DNA from: Glycomyces terrestris
GTDB taxonomy: Bacteria > Actinomycetota > Actinomycetes > Mycobacteriales > Micromonosporaceae
Length of the DNA stretch: 64,000 nt
Reading direction: 5' to 3'
Assembly: GCF_003933745.1 (NCBI RefSeq)
Contig: NZ_RSEB01000002.1
Coordinates: forward strand, 248,001-312,000
The position numbers and the translations under genes are program-made. Of the stretch, positions 1-8,834 are shown piece by piece. The notes below the pieces were generated by a model. That model saw nothing but the letters and a program-made list of their open reading frames with translations. It was not told where the DNA came from and did not search any database. The first letter of the stretch is position 1. Each line of letters opens with the position of its first letter.

Positions 1-1
1 C

Positions 2-172
2 GGGACTCTCTGGCTTCTCAGCGAGCTTCAGTACAGCGGCAAGATGACTGAGGCTGAAGCGTGTGCCATGGTCGATATGCTTGTGGGAACAGGCATGCGA
101 CTTCCATGCAGCGGCAGTGGCTTTCCGGCGTTTGCCAAACAACTTCGGCTCGGAGACCGGTCACGGAAGTGA
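2..172 (+). CDS. PIN-domain-like protein, C-terminal fragment cut by the window edge
   Basis: The frame is open from the first bases and ends at a TGA at 170-172. The 56 visible residues begin GTLWLLSEL and contain GMRLPCSGSGFPAFAK. From memory this resembles the last helices of actinobacterial PIN-fold (VapC-like) nucleic-acid-binding proteins, where a GT..LL helix is followed by a G.RLPC segment. The acidic catalytic residues of a PIN fold would lie before the window, so neither activity nor a paired antitoxin can be judged. It converges on the glycosyltransferase at 187 with only 14 bases between the stops. It could also be an unrelated short C-terminus. Confidence 0.5.
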   Translation, partial: GTLWLLSELQYSGKMTEAEACAMVDMLVGTGMRLPCSGSGFPAFAKQLRLGDRSRK

Positions 173-186
173 TGTCGACGCTGTCG

Positions 187-1116
187 TCAGATGCCCCGGC
201 CGCGGCGGTGGAGGGCCGCCATCACCGCGGGCACGCCGACGATGCCGGCCGCGGCGGCGGCCGCGACGGCCGCGCGCGGCTCGCCCGGGTTCGCCTTCGT
301 GGCCCGCAGCGCCCACCGCAGGGCCTCCTTGCGGTCGCCGATCGCCGCGTGCCAGCACGCGATCTGCCCGTAGACGCGCGCGGCGCCCTCGGGGCTGCCG
401 TGGATCTCCGGGTGGCGGTCGAGGATCCACCGCAGCGAGGAGATCTTAGTGTCCCAGCGGGTCTCGAAATGCGACCCGGCCCAGTTCACCAGCGCGTACG
501 GGACGTCGACGTGCGCGATCGGCCGGCGCCGGGAGGCCCGCAGGAGCATGTCCCAGTCCTCGTTCTGGCTGCCGGGCGCGTCCTCCGCGACGAGCCCGAG
601 CCCGCCCAGGAGCGCCGAGCGCCGGAACAGGAACGTCGAGGAGTGGAGCATCATCATCCGCGACCTGAGCAGGTCGACGTGGCGGACCGTCGACCTCTGC
701 GCCAGCCGCGCGTTCCGCCGCCCGCGGTAGTCGACCTCGATCGCGGTGGTGCACAGCTCGGCCTCGGTGCCCAGGGCCGCGACCTGCGCGGTGAGCTTCC
801 CCGGGAGCCACTCGTCGTCGTCGTCCAGGAACGCGACCAGATCGGTCTCCAGCGCCGTGATCCCGGTGTTGCGGGCCCCGGCCAGGCCGGGCGTGCGCTC
901 GTTCCTGACGACGCGCACCGGCCGCTTCGACGCCTCGCCGGAGCCGCCGTTGAGCTCCTCCTCGAGGCCCGGGGCCGGCTTGGCCCGGTCGAAGACCACG
1001 ATGACCTCGAGCTCGCCGGGGTAGAACTGCGTCAGCACCGACCGGAGGGCGGCGCGCATCTGCTGGGGGCGGTCGTGCGTCGGGATCACGACCCCGACGG
1101 AGGGCCAGTCAGTCAC
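187..1116 (-). CDS. Family 2 glycosyltransferase
   Basis: A 309-residue GT-A type glycosyltransferase, probably adding a sugar to a surface polysaccharide precursor on the cytoplasmic side. The start reads VGVVIPTHDRPQQMRAALRS, typical of GT2. The nucleotide-sugar and metal site is visible as AFLDDDDEWLPGKL near residue 115, and QNEDWDM near residue 200 fits the acceptor-side acidic motif. The C-terminal part (from about 240) is alanine-rich and helical and may be a TPR-like extension. The start is GTG at 1116, overlapping the end of the upstream sulfotransferase gene by 8 bases, so the two are probably translated together. The sugar donor cannot be told from sequence. Confidence 0.9.
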   Translation of the reverse strand: MTDWPSVGVVIPTHDRPQQMRAALRSVLTQFYPGELEVIVVFDRAKPAPGLEEELNGGSGEASKRPVRVVRNERTPGLAGARNTGITALETDLVAFLDDDDEWLPGKLTAQVAALGTEAELCTTAIEVDYRGRRNARLAQRSTVRHVDLLRSRMMMLHSSTFLFRRSALLGGLGLVAEDAPGSQNEDWDMLLRASRRRPIAHVDVPYALVNWAGSHFETRWDTKISSLRWILDRHPEIHGSPEGAARVYGQIACWHAAIGDRKEALRWALRATKANPGEPRAAVAAAAAAGIVGVPAVMAALHRRGRGI

Positions 1117-2143
1117 GGGCGCTCACCTCTTCACGCGCTGGCTCTTCCAAGGGTGCCTCGTCCTCGGCGAGGTAACCGTAGCGTCCCAGGAGCGGGCGCG
1201 TGAGCGTCGAGACCATCCGGCGGGTGCCGTCGGGGAGGTCCTCGGTCCACGCCTCGTCCGGGAAGATCGGGATGCGCCCCACGGTGAACCGCATCGGGTT
1301 CCCGGCCGCCGAGTGGCTCGGGCCGAGGTCGGCCCAGCCCTCGCCGATGTAGTTCAGGTCCGACTCGACCAGGTCGAGCCCGCAGAACCGGGCCAGGGAC
1401 GCGATGACGCGCCGCGGGCGCTGGATGATCCGCTCGTACCGGACCCGCCGCACCGGGACCCCGCGGCGAGCCAGGAGGCTGAACGCGGCGTTCTGCGCGT
1501 TCCACAGCATCGCGGCCTTCGCGGGGGAGTAGCGCGTCATCTGGTCGCCCGTGGGCGACTCGGGGCGGCGCACCTGCTTCGTCCACGAGTACGCGACGCC
1601 GCGCGAGTCGCGCACGACGTGCATGACCCGCAGGTCGATCCGGGGGGACCAGCGCAGGCAGTACGCGAGCGACGCGTGCTTCGAGGAGTCGACGACGACC
1701 TGCGCGCGCGTGTCCTTCGCGGCCGCCAGGTAGATGTTCTCGAAGTACTCGACGTACTCGGTGACGAGCTCGTGCTGCGCGGGCGCGAGCTTCCTCGCGG
1801 CGAGCGCCGGGATGTGCCGGGTGCGGTCCACGGTGGCCTTCAGGGCGTTCAGCCGCTCGACGTCCACGTTGTCCCAGGACCCGAACGCGCGCTCGCCGAT
1901 CCGCTGCCAGAACTCGCAGTGCGAGAACGTGGCCCCGCACGCGCACATCTCGTTGCCGACCAGGTCCCGTTCCCACAGGTGGGTGATCTCGCCGAGCGGG
2001 ACGACCCCGGGCAGCTGCCCCAGCAGGCGCTCCAGGAGCGTGGTGCCGGACCGGCCCAGGCCCCCGATGAAGACCACCTTGACGCGGTTCTCGGACTGCT
2101 CGGACTGCTCGGCCGTTCTCCAGCTCACTGAACCCTCGCTCAC
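1109..2143 (-). CDS. PAPS-dependent sulfotransferase
   Basis: A 344-residue soluble sulfotransferase, which would move sulfate from PAPS to a hydroxyl on a carbohydrate or lipid. The 5'-phosphosulfate-binding loop FIGGLGRSGTTLLERLL is at about 25-41, VVDSSKH near 150 and the 3'-phosphate motif VVRDSRGVAYSW near 176. A cysteine cluster (MCACGATFSHCEFW) near 68-82 is, from memory, common in actinobacterial members. A GTG at 2143 gives the longest start; another in-frame GTG five codons later is possible. It is the first gene of a two-gene unit with the GT2, facing away from the WecG-type gene. With the second sulfotransferase at 5312 it suggests a sulfated glycan. Confidence 0.88.
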   Translation of the reverse strand: MSEGSVSWRTAEQSEQSENRVKVVFIGGLGRSGTTLLERLLGQLPGVVPLGEITHLWERDLVGNEMCACGATFSHCEFWQRIGERAFGSWDNVDVERLNALKATVDRTRHIPALAARKLAPAQHELVTEYVEYFENIYLAAAKDTRAQVVVDSSKHASLAYCLRWSPRIDLRVMHVVRDSRGVAYSWTKQVRRPESPTGDQMTRYSPAKAAMLWNAQNAAFSLLARRGVPVRRVRYERIIQRPRRVIASLARFCGLDLVESDLNYIGEGWADLGPSHSAAGNPMRFTVGRIPIFPDEAWTEDLPDGTRRMVSTLTRPLLGRYGYLAEDEAPLEEPAREEVSARD

Positions 2144-2250
2144 CCTCGTATTGCCCTGTCGCCCCTATAACGATCCGGGGTGGGGTCGGGGACACGCCCT
2201 GCGGCGAAAAATCCCGGAAAACCGCCCCGCGGCCTCTAGCGTCTGATGTC
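2144..2250. promoter_or_regulatory. Divergent promoter region of the sulfotransferase and WecG-type genes
   Basis: 107 bases between divergent starts. On the plus strand a TAGCGT -10-like hexamer at 2237-2242 lies 8 bases before the ATG at 2251, which would give an almost leaderless transcript. On the minus strand the TATAGG within 2168-2175 is a possible -10. No convincing -35 elements are seen. Confidence 0.3.
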
Positions 2251-3072
2251 ATGGAGCGCTTGGGCCCTGCGCGCGCCGACGGCGTGCCCGCCCCCACTTC
2301 CCCGCGAATCCGCCTGGGCGGCATCGGCATCGACCCCGTCACCGGGGCCGAGGCGGTCGCGCGCGTCCTCGCCGCGATCGAAGCGGGACGCGGCGGCCGG
2401 ATCACCACCCCGAACGTCGACATCCTCGCGGCCGCGCGCCGCAGCGCCGACCTGCGCGCGCTCGTCGACGGCGCCGAGCTCGCGACCGCCGACGGCGCGC
2501 CGCTCGTGTGGGCCTCCCGGCTCGCCGGCACGCCGCTGCCCGAACGCGTCGCCGGGTCCGACCTGGTGTGGAGCCTCGCGGCCGCCGCCTCCGAACGGGG
2601 ACTGCGCCTCGCGCTCCTCGGCGGCACCCCCGACCTCGCCGCGCGCCCGACCGAGCGCGCCGCCGAGGTCCTCGAAACCCGCCACCCGGGCCTGAAGGTC
2701 GTCGGCGCGTGGTGCCCGCCGATGGGCTTCGACCGCGACGCGTCCCAGTGGGACGCGCTCGCCGACCGCGTCCGGGCCGCCGCCCCCGACCTCGTCTACG
2801 TCGGCCTCGGCTTCCCCAAGCAGGAGCGCGTCGCCGAGCGGCTGCGCGAGGCCGCCCCGCGGGCCTGGTTCCTCGGCTGCGGCGCGAGCATCGACTTCAT
2901 CGCCGGCTACCGCCGCCGCGCCCCGAAGTGGATGCAGCGCACCGGCACCGAATGGCTGTTCCGGATGTGCTCCGAACCGCGGCGCCTCGCGCGCCGCTAC
3001 CTCCGCGACGACCTCCCCGAGGCGGTCCGGCTCCTCGCCGAGGCCGCCGGGAAGCGCCGCGGCGAACGCTGA
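2251..3072 (+). CDS. WecG/TagA/CpsF family glycosyltransferase
   Basis: A 273-residue GT26-family enzyme; relatives transfer ManNAc, ManNAcA or glucose to undecaprenyl-linked intermediates at the inner membrane face. Family landmarks are ITTPNVDILAAAR near residue 50, a TADGAPLVW segment near 80, VYVGLGFPKQE near 185 and a C-terminal GAS.DFIAGYRRRAPKWMQ.TG..W region that carries the membrane-associating arginine-rich tail. The start is ATG at 2251. It is the only gene of the polysaccharide locus here on the plus strand and is likely an early step in building the lipid-linked unit. The sugar used is not predictable. Confidence 0.9.
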   Translation: MERLGPARADGVPAPTSPRIRLGGIGIDPVTGAEAVARVLAAIEAGRGGRITTPNVDILAAARRSADLRALVDGAELATADGAPLVWASRLAGTPLPERVAGSDLVWSLAAAASERGLRLALLGGTPDLAARPTERAAEVLETRHPGLKVVGAWCPPMGFDRDASQWDALADRVRAAAPDLVYVGLGFPKQERVAERLREAAPRAWFLGCGASIDFIAGYRRRAPKWMQRTGTEWLFRMCSEPRRLARRYLRDDLPEAVRLLAEAAGKRRGER

Positions 3073-3123
3073 GCGGGCCCCAGTGCGCCGCACGGCGCCC
3101 CGCCGGCGGTCCCGGGTGCGCGT

Positions 3124-3855
3124 CTAGCGCCTGCGGGCGATGTAGACGACGTCCGTGGCCCACTTCGCCATCGGCGAGCACAGCGCCGAGTCCGCGGCCT
3201 TCGCGCCCCAGATCCACGGCCGCCGGTAGCAGCCCTGCGTGAACATCGTGAAGCCCTGCATGCCGACCAGCTCGAAGCCGTGCCGGTCGAACAGGTCCGT
3301 CATCTCCTCGTGCGACAGCTCCTGGAACCACGTGCTCGCGTCCAGGCGCCCGAACGTCTTGCGCAGGTGCCGCAGCGACGACGCGTTCCCGTGGTTCTCC
3401 ACCAGCAGCAGCCCCGACTCCGCGTCCGGCAGCGCCATCGACGCGAAGTCCATCAGCTGGTCCCGCAGGTGCACGTCCACATTGAGCACGAACCGGAACG
3501 CGGTCACCAGGCGCGGCCGCGTCTCGTCCGGCTCCGGCACCGCCAGGCCCGGCGCCACCAGGTGCGCGTGCCCCGGCGTGCCCAGCTCGCGGCCCTTCCG
3601 CAGCATCGCCTCCGAGGTGTCGTAGCCGTGCGACACCGACACCAGGCCCGCCAGCATCCGCGCGACCCGCCCGGTGCCGCAGGCGAAGTCGTGGTGCACC
3701 GGCGGCATCCCGAACGCGTGCGGCACGAACCCGCGCAGCCAGCCCGCCTGACGGCTCGACACGATCGACGAGAACGTCCCCGGCGCGTACGTGCGCTCGG
3801 CGTACTTCTCGACCGCGGTCGGGTCCTGGAAGACCTCGGTGTAGTTGGCTGCCAC
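3124..3855 (-). CDS. Class I SAM-dependent methyltransferase
   Basis: A 243-residue methyltransferase with the SAM-binding motif HHDFACGTGRVARML near residues 45-60, followed by GYDTSEAMLRKG (motif II region) and a FRFVLNVD strand. The start is set by GTG at 3855, preceded by a GAGGGGG Shine-Dalgarno at 7-8 bases; longer in-frame extensions overlap the flippase and lack such a site. It follows the flippase gene after 11 bases and is the last gene of the minus-strand operon. By context it probably methylates a sugar or the chain end of the polysaccharide; this is inference. Confidence 0.82.
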   Translation of the reverse strand: MAANYTEVFQDPTAVEKYAERTYAPGTFSSIVSSRQAGWLRGFVPHAFGMPPVHHDFACGTGRVARMLAGLVSVSHGYDTSEAMLRKGRELGTPGHAHLVAPGLAVPEPDETRPRLVTAFRFVLNVDVHLRDQLMDFASMALPDAESGLLLVENHGNASSLRHLRKTFGRLDASTWFQELSHEEMTDLFDRHGFELVGMQGFTMFTQGCYRRPWIWGAKAADSALCSPMAKWATDVVYIARRR

Positions 3856-3866
3856 GGTGTTCCCCC

Positions 3867-5345
3867 TCAGATCCTGGTCCGGTAGCGCAGGAGCGCCACC
3901 GCCCACGCGGCGCCGGCCGCCGCCAGCGCGGCGAGCGTCCACAGCGGCCCGAACGGGGACGCCGCCAGCGGCAGCACCCCGAACCCGAGGCCCGCCGCGA
4001 GCAGGACACGCCGCGTCAGCGCACCGAACGGGTGCAGCCCGAACGTGCGCCACAGCTGCGCCAGTGGAACCAAATTATTGACCAGAACCGCCGCCGACCA
4101 CGCGATCGCCGCGCCGACGACGCCCATCGTGGGGATCAGCGCCAGGTTCAGCCCGACGTTCACGACGAGGGAGATCGAGACGTCCATGAGCTGCCACGAG
4201 GTCTTCCCCGCCATCGACAGCATCGAGTCGACCACGCCGCACGCCGAGCCGACCATCATCGCCGGCACCAGGACCCACACCACCGCGCGGGCCTCGTCCG
4301 TCGCGTAGTCGCCGCCGAACAGCCGCAGGTACCAGTCCGCGAGCAGCCCCACCGCCAGGTACACCGGCCACGTCAGCGACACGATCCACGCCGTCGACTC
4401 CTGGTACAGCGACCGCGCCGACGCCGGCTCCCCGGCGGCCATCGCCGCCGCCGCGCGCGGCTGCACCGACTGGCCCACCGCGCCCGAGGCCATCTGCCCG
4501 ACGATCACGAACCGCGTCGCCACCGTGTACACCGCGGCCGGCCCCAGGCCCGCGAGCGCCGCGACCATGATGATGTCGAGCCGCTGGAGCCCGATCTGCG
4601 CCACGCTCGCGGCCGCGCGCGGGGCCGTGAACCCCCAGAACGCCCGCGCCGAGACCCGGTCGGGGAATCCCCGGTCCGCCGCGGACCGGCGGTGGCGCCG
4701 CAGCAGGTACCAGCCCGCCGCGAGCGCCGCCGGCAGGTACGGCAGCACCCACGCGAACGTGATCCACTGCGCCGTCGCCGTGCCCGCCAGCGCGATCGCG
4801 CCCAGGCCGGCGAGCTGCGCGAGCGTGCGCCCCAGCTTGTCGATCACGACCGACGGCCCCATGAGCCGGTAGCCGCGCGTCGCCGCCAGCAGCGCCTCCA
4901 TCGCGACCGACGCGGGGATGAACACCGCCAGCAGCCGCACCAGGTCCGGGCGCGCGAACATCGGCGCCGCCAGCAGCAGCGCGAGCGCCGCCGCGAACGA
5001 CGCGAGCGCGGCCGGCCACAGGCCCAGCCGCAGCACCGACCCGATCGCCCCGTCCCGGCCGCTCTTGCGCAGCCGCGCCACCCAGTACACGAGCCCCGTC
5101 GGCGTCCCCAGCCGCGCGAGCGCGCCCGCGAGCATGAACACCGAGGTCGCCGCGAAGAACGCGCCCGCCTCCGCGGGGCTCAGCGCGACGGCCGCGAGCC
5201 AGGTGACCGCCAGGCCCCCGAGCCCGGAGACCGCGGCCCCGACCAGGTTCGCCAGGCCGCCGCGGGCGGTCCCGCGCAGCTCCTCGCGCGCCCCGGTCTC
5301 CGCGGCGGCGGTCAGCGCCGCCAACTCGGCACGCCCCCAAGCCAT
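3867..5345 (-). CDS. Wzx-type polysaccharide flippase (MOP superfamily)
   Basis: A 492-residue multispanning membrane protein with about 12-14 hydrophobic segments, starting with a helix at about 28-55 (LANLVGAAVSGLGGLAV). The internal repeat of paired helices, the segment AAVYTVATRFVIVGQM, and a C-terminal half with LIPTMGVVGAAIAWS match Wzx/polysaccharide_synt-type flippases, which move lipid-linked oligosaccharide across the membrane. ATG at 5345 is the first in-frame ATG but lies 34 bases inside the sulfotransferase gene and has only a weak Shine-Dalgarno. No good alternative start is seen before the first membrane segment, so the start is less certain than the gene. Confidence 0.87.
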   Translation of the reverse strand: MAWGRAELAALTAAAETGAREELRGTARGGLANLVGAAVSGLGGLAVTWLAAVALSPAEAGAFFAATSVFMLAGALARLGTPTGLVYWVARLRKSGRDGAIGSVLRLGLWPAALASFAAALALLLAAPMFARPDLVRLLAVFIPASVAMEALLAATRGYRLMGPSVVIDKLGRTLAQLAGLGAIALAGTATAQWITFAWVLPYLPAALAAGWYLLRRHRRSAADRGFPDRVSARAFWGFTAPRAAASVAQIGLQRLDIIMVAALAGLGPAAVYTVATRFVIVGQMASGAVGQSVQPRAAAAMAAGEPASARSLYQESTAWIVSLTWPVYLAVGLLADWYLRLFGGDYATDEARAVVWVLVPAMMVGSACGVVDSMLSMAGKTSWQLMDVSISLVVNVGLNLALIPTMGVVGAAIAWSAAVLVNNLVPLAQLWRTFGLHPFGALTRRVLLAAGLGFGVLPLAASPFGPLWTLAALAAAGAAWAVALLRYRTRI

Positions 5346-6196
5346 TCCGCGAGCCGCTCGTCGTAGGGCCCGTAGTGCTCGGTCAAGGACTCCCGCAGCC
5401 GCGGCGACATCGGCGAGGGGCGCCCGCGCGCGTTGTGGCGCGCGAACGCGAACTCGCCGATCCACGGCAGCCCCAGGAACCGCAGGACCCGCTCGAACGC
5501 GTCCTCGGGCCGGGTGAAGAACTCGCCCGAGTCGAGCACCAGGACCCGGTCGCGGCCGACGTGCGCGGCGAGCGGCTCCAGGAAGTCCGTGTACCGCCCG
5601 CGCGCGGTGTACGCGTGGTGCTGGTGGTCGAAGCTGTACAGCGCCGGGTCGCGGCGCAGCCGCTCCTCGACGCCCTCGAGACGGCCCGCCTCGGCCTCGA
5701 CCGCCTCGGCGAAGTCGGCGATCGGCTCGAACCCGCGCGCCACCTCGTGCGCGTGGTGCGACCACGCCCGCTCGACCGGGTCGCGGACCAGCACGATCAC
5801 CTTGACGCCGGGCAGGTCCCGCGCGAACCGCGCGGCCGCCAGCGGGTGGTACAGGTAGTACGGGCTCGACTCGAACGCGACCGGCGCGAGCCCGGTGCGG
5901 TCGGCGATCCGGGAGGCCGTGCCCTGGGTCGGGAAGTGCCCGCGGTACCAGGCCGGGCCGCGCTGGTAGTTCGTGTCGAAGTAGTGGACGCCCTTGTGGA
6001 GCACCGGCTTGAGGATCGCCGGGTGCTGGGCCAGGGCCCGGTACAGGGACGTGGTGCCGCAGCGCTGGCCGCCGCAGACGAGCAGGCCCGGCAGCATCCG
6101 CGAGGAGGCCGTCAGGCGCCCGAAGGTGCGCGAGGAGTGGCCGACGACGGCCTTCAGCTGGGTCGGGATGCGTTCGCGCAGTGTCCGCTGGGTCAT
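5312..6196 (-). CDS. Sulfotransferase (heparan-sulfate-type domain)
   Basis: A 294-residue sulfotransferase distinct from the one at 1109. It shows GLLVCGGQRCGTTSLYRAL (5'-PSB loop, about 36-54), GVHYFDTNYQRGPAWYRGHF (substrate side, as in carbohydrate N/O-sulfotransferases), ESSPYYLYHP and the 3'-PB motif VIVLVRDPVERAWSHH near 135. The order matches bacterial members of the heparan-sulfate sulfotransferase family. ATG at 6196 follows an AAGGAA site. It lies inside the export operon between the APH-type kinase and the flippase, so a polysaccharide repeat unit or lipid-linked sugar is the likely acceptor. Confidence 0.88.
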   Translation of the reverse strand: MTQRTLRERIPTQLKAVVGHSSRTFGRLTASSRMLPGLLVCGGQRCGTTSLYRALAQHPAILKPVLHKGVHYFDTNYQRGPAWYRGHFPTQGTASRIADRTGLAPVAFESSPYYLYHPLAAARFARDLPGVKVIVLVRDPVERAWSHHAHEVARGFEPIADFAEAVEAEAGRLEGVEERLRRDPALYSFDHQHHAYTARGRYTDFLEPLAAHVGRDRVLVLDSGEFFTRPEDAFERVLRFLGLPWIGEFAFARHNARGRPSPMSPRLRESLTEHYGPYDERLAEWLGGVPSWRR

Positions 6197-6213
6197 TCGA
6201 TGTTCCTTGCCGC

Positions 6214-7458
6214 TCAACAGGAGCCGTCGGTGGAGCCGGCCTGCGCGGTCCGCTGGCGGGCGATGTGGCGCAGCAGGGTCGGCAGGAGCCAGCGGCCGAG
6301 GGCCCCCAGCGCCGCCCCGGCGCGCTCGGCCTGGTCGCCCATGTAGCGGGCGGCGAGGTCCACGAGGTACAGCAGCGCGGTCGGCTCGGCCTCCCCGGGC
6401 GCGACCCCCATGGGGGCCAGGATCTGGGGCGCGTCGGCGACGAGGCCGAGGACGGCCGTCGTCGGGTCGGTCCCCTTGGTCACGATGTCGTCCTGGAGCC
6501 GGTAGTGGACGGCGTCGAAGCCGTAGGGCACGCCGGTCTCGAACCGCTCGAGGTCCCACAGGTAGACGAGGTCCTGGGTCTCGCGGGTGTTCCACGGGGC
6601 CCAGTCGCCGTGCCAGGCGCCGAACGTCATCGTGGCGGACCCGTACCGGTCCAGGAGCGCCTCCCCGGCGGTCTGGAGCGTGTCGGCGTCGGTCTCGCCG
6701 CGGTCGGTGAGGGCCTTCAGGCGCGTGCGCAGCCGCGCCGCGTAGTCGGACTCGCCGAGCGGGAACCGCGAGGTGCCGCACGCGTCGGCGAGCTCGCGCA
6801 TCGCGGCGGTGCGGCGGGCCGGCCCGAGGTCGGCGGGCGCCTCCCACGCGGGGAGCGCCGAGCACACCATGAGGTTGTGCCCGTTCCAGTTCCCCGCGTG
6901 CAGGAGCGTGGGCACGCGCAGCAGCTTGAGGTCGCAGAACTCGCTCAGGCGCTTGGTGGCGGCCGTCTCGGCGTCCACGAGCTCGCGGGTGAGCGCGTTG
7001 ACGCCGAGCTTCGCGAATGCGACGGTGTTCGCGTCCCCGTCGAGGATCTGGAGCACCGGCTTGCGGTTCGCCCGCGCCGGTCCGATGTGGATGCTCAGGT
7101 GCACCTCGTGGCCGAGGACCGCGGCCAGGTGGTCGTCGATGCCCTCGCCGCCGCCGGCCTTGACGCGGTGCGGCAGCAGCATCCGGTCGAGGCCGAGGCG
7201 CAGCGCCAGGACGGCGGCGTCGCGCTTGATGCGGGCCCCGCGCGCGGCCGGGCGCGAGTACCGGGCCAGGGCCGCCGCGGCGACCTTCCGGTCGGCGGCC
7301 GGGATGAGCACGCGCGGCTTGCGGCGCCCGGGCACCACGATGTACGGCCGCGCGGGCGCGTCCCCGGCGCTGCCGCCGGGGTAGAGCTGGTCCACCACCT
7401 CCGTCAGGTACGTGGCCCGCCTGCGCAGGTCGTCGGCGGTCTTCAAGGCTCGACTCAT
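6214..7458 (-). CDS. APH-fold phosphotransferase of the polysaccharide operon
   Basis: A 414-residue protein whose C-terminal half carries the kinase catalytic loop WHGDWAPWN near residue 285 (H-G-D....N), followed by the metal-binding LWDLERFETGVPYGFDAVH. The N-terminal half (KPVLQILDGDANTVAFAKLG) supplies the expected nucleotide-binding lysine region, with AKLG as the lysine candidate. APH/choline-kinase-fold enzymes phosphorylate small hydroxylated molecules. The ATG at 7458 overlaps the ligase stop (ATGA). Position between a ligase and a sulfotransferase suggests it phosphorylates a sugar, polyol or choline-like substituent; the substrate is unknown. Confidence 0.75.
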   Translation of the reverse strand: MSRALKTADDLRRRATYLTEVVDQLYPGGSAGDAPARPYIVVPGRRKPRVLIPAADRKVAAAALARYSRPAARGARIKRDAAVLALRLGLDRMLLPHRVKAGGGEGIDDHLAAVLGHEVHLSIHIGPARANRKPVLQILDGDANTVAFAKLGVNALTRELVDAETAATKRLSEFCDLKLLRVPTLLHAGNWNGHNLMVCSALPAWEAPADLGPARRTAAMRELADACGTSRFPLGESDYAARLRTRLKALTDRGETDADTLQTAGEALLDRYGSATMTFGAWHGDWAPWNTRETQDLVYLWDLERFETGVPYGFDAVHYRLQDDIVTKGTDPTTAVLGLVADAPQILAPMGVAPGEAEPTALLYLVDLAARYMGDQAERAGAALGALGRWLLPTLLRHIARQRTAQAGSTDGSC

Positions 7459-8834
7459 CGGTTCTCCGTCTCTGTGCCCTGGGCGTCGGGCGCTGGTGTG
7501 CTGTTGGCGGCGAGGAGGACGTAGCTGAGCAGGGTGAGCAGGAGGGGGGTGACGAGCGCGTTGTAGTAGAACATCGTCAGCAGCGAGAAGCCGACGACCG
7601 CGCTGCCGGCGATCCCGATCGCGGAGTGGTCCCGGCGGAACCGCCACAGCACCGCGAGCGCGAACCCGAGGTACGTGACGGCGCCGGCGATGCCGTGGGC
7701 GAACAGGACCTGCCACAGCTGGCCGTTCCCGCCGAGGGTGCGCCCGCCGCAGCGGGGGCACTCGGGGGTGGGGCCGACGGCGATCGACTCGCCGGAGCCG
7801 AGGGTCTTCCTGGTGGAGCCGAACCCGATCACCGGCGAGTGTTCGACGACGAGCTCGGTGGCGCGCTCGGAGGAGAACGCCCGGCCCTCGTCGGAGTGGC
7901 CGTTGTCCATGCGGGCCTGGACGACCGTCCCCAGAGGCGTGAGGACGACGAGGAGGACCGCGGCGGCTCCGGCCCCGCCGAGGGCGAGCATCCCGCCGGG
8001 CCGGCCCGAGACGAGGAGCCGCAGCGCGGTGAAGACCGCGATGGCGGCCAGGCCCAGCCACAGGCCCCGGTTCATCGAGTACACCGCGGGGACGAGCGAG
8101 ACGGCCAGCAGCGCCACGGCCGCGACCCGCCACCGCGTGCGCAGCGGGAAGCAGAACGCGGCGACGGTGAACCAGACGGCGGTGATCGCGAAGTTGTTGC
8201 CCCACGTGTTCGTGTAGCCCCACGGCGCGGCCGGGCGCGGCGTCTCGTAGCCGAGGAAGTCCATCGTCTGCGCCGCCGCCGGGTGCACGAGCGACTGCAC
8301 GAAGCCGTCCTTCGCCACGGCCTTCGGGAGCAGCGCCTCCACGGGGGAGGTGTACTCGAAGCCGCCGAAGAAGGTGCCGAGCAGCCCGCCCGCCACGGTG
8401 ACGGCGAACAGCCACGCGAGCAGCCGGACCAGGTGCTCGCGGCGCATCCGCCCTTCGAGGACGAGGTTGTACGCCCACAGCGCGATGAGCGTGACGCAGC
8501 AGTAGAACCCGAACCGGTACGTGGCCCCCGGGAGGCTGGAGACGAACGTCTCCGGGACCACGCCGGGCGGGTCGACGCCGAGGTTCGCGAGGCTGAGCAC
8601 CACCGCGAGGAGGAACAGCAGCCACCAGCCGAACGCGGGCGGGACCGCGATCGACTTGCGCCGCACGAGCTTCACGGCCGCGACGGCGGCCACGAACGGG
8701 ATCGCGAGGACGCCGAGGCCGAGCGCCCACCACAGCGGGTAGGCCGCCAGCAGCCACGTCAGCGAGCCGCCTTCGCCCCGGTCCGTCGCAACGCGCGGTC
8801 TGCCGGCCGAGCGGGCGGCCGCGAGCAGCGTCAT
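7455..8834 (-). CDS. O-antigen-ligase/Wzy-like membrane protein
   Basis: A 459-residue polytopic membrane protein with roughly 10-12 hydrophobic helices and a long extracytoplasmic loop between about 270 and 350 that holds RAFSSERATELVVEHSPVIG.GSTRKTLG and a small CPRCGG pair. This is the layout of O-antigen ligases and Wzy polymerases (PF04932-like), which join lipid-linked oligosaccharides outside the membrane. Arginines in the loop fit the family. The ATG at 8834 overlaps the stop of the Wzz-like gene by ATGA. With the flippase and Wzz-like protein it makes a Wzy-dependent pathway likely. Whether it polymerises or ligates cannot be decided. Confidence 0.8.
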   Translation of the reverse strand: MTLLAAARSAGRPRVATDRGEGGSLTWLLAAYPLWWALGLGVLAIPFVAAVAAVKLVRRKSIAVPPAFGWWLLFLLAVVLSLANLGVDPPGVVPETFVSSLPGATYRFGFYCCVTLIALWAYNLVLEGRMRREHLVRLLAWLFAVTVAGGLLGTFFGGFEYTSPVEALLPKAVAKDGFVQSLVHPAAAQTMDFLGYETPRPAAPWGYTNTWGNNFAITAVWFTVAAFCFPLRTRWRVAAVALLAVSLVPAVYSMNRGLWLGLAAIAVFTALRLLVSGRPGGMLALGGAGAAAVLLVVLTPLGTVVQARMDNGHSDEGRAFSSERATELVVEHSPVIGFGSTRKTLGSGESIAVGPTPECPRCGGRTLGGNGQLWQVLFAHGIAGAVTYLGFALAVLWRFRRDHSAIGIAGSAVVGFSLLTMFYYNALVTPLLLTLLSYVLLAANSTPAPDAQGTETENR

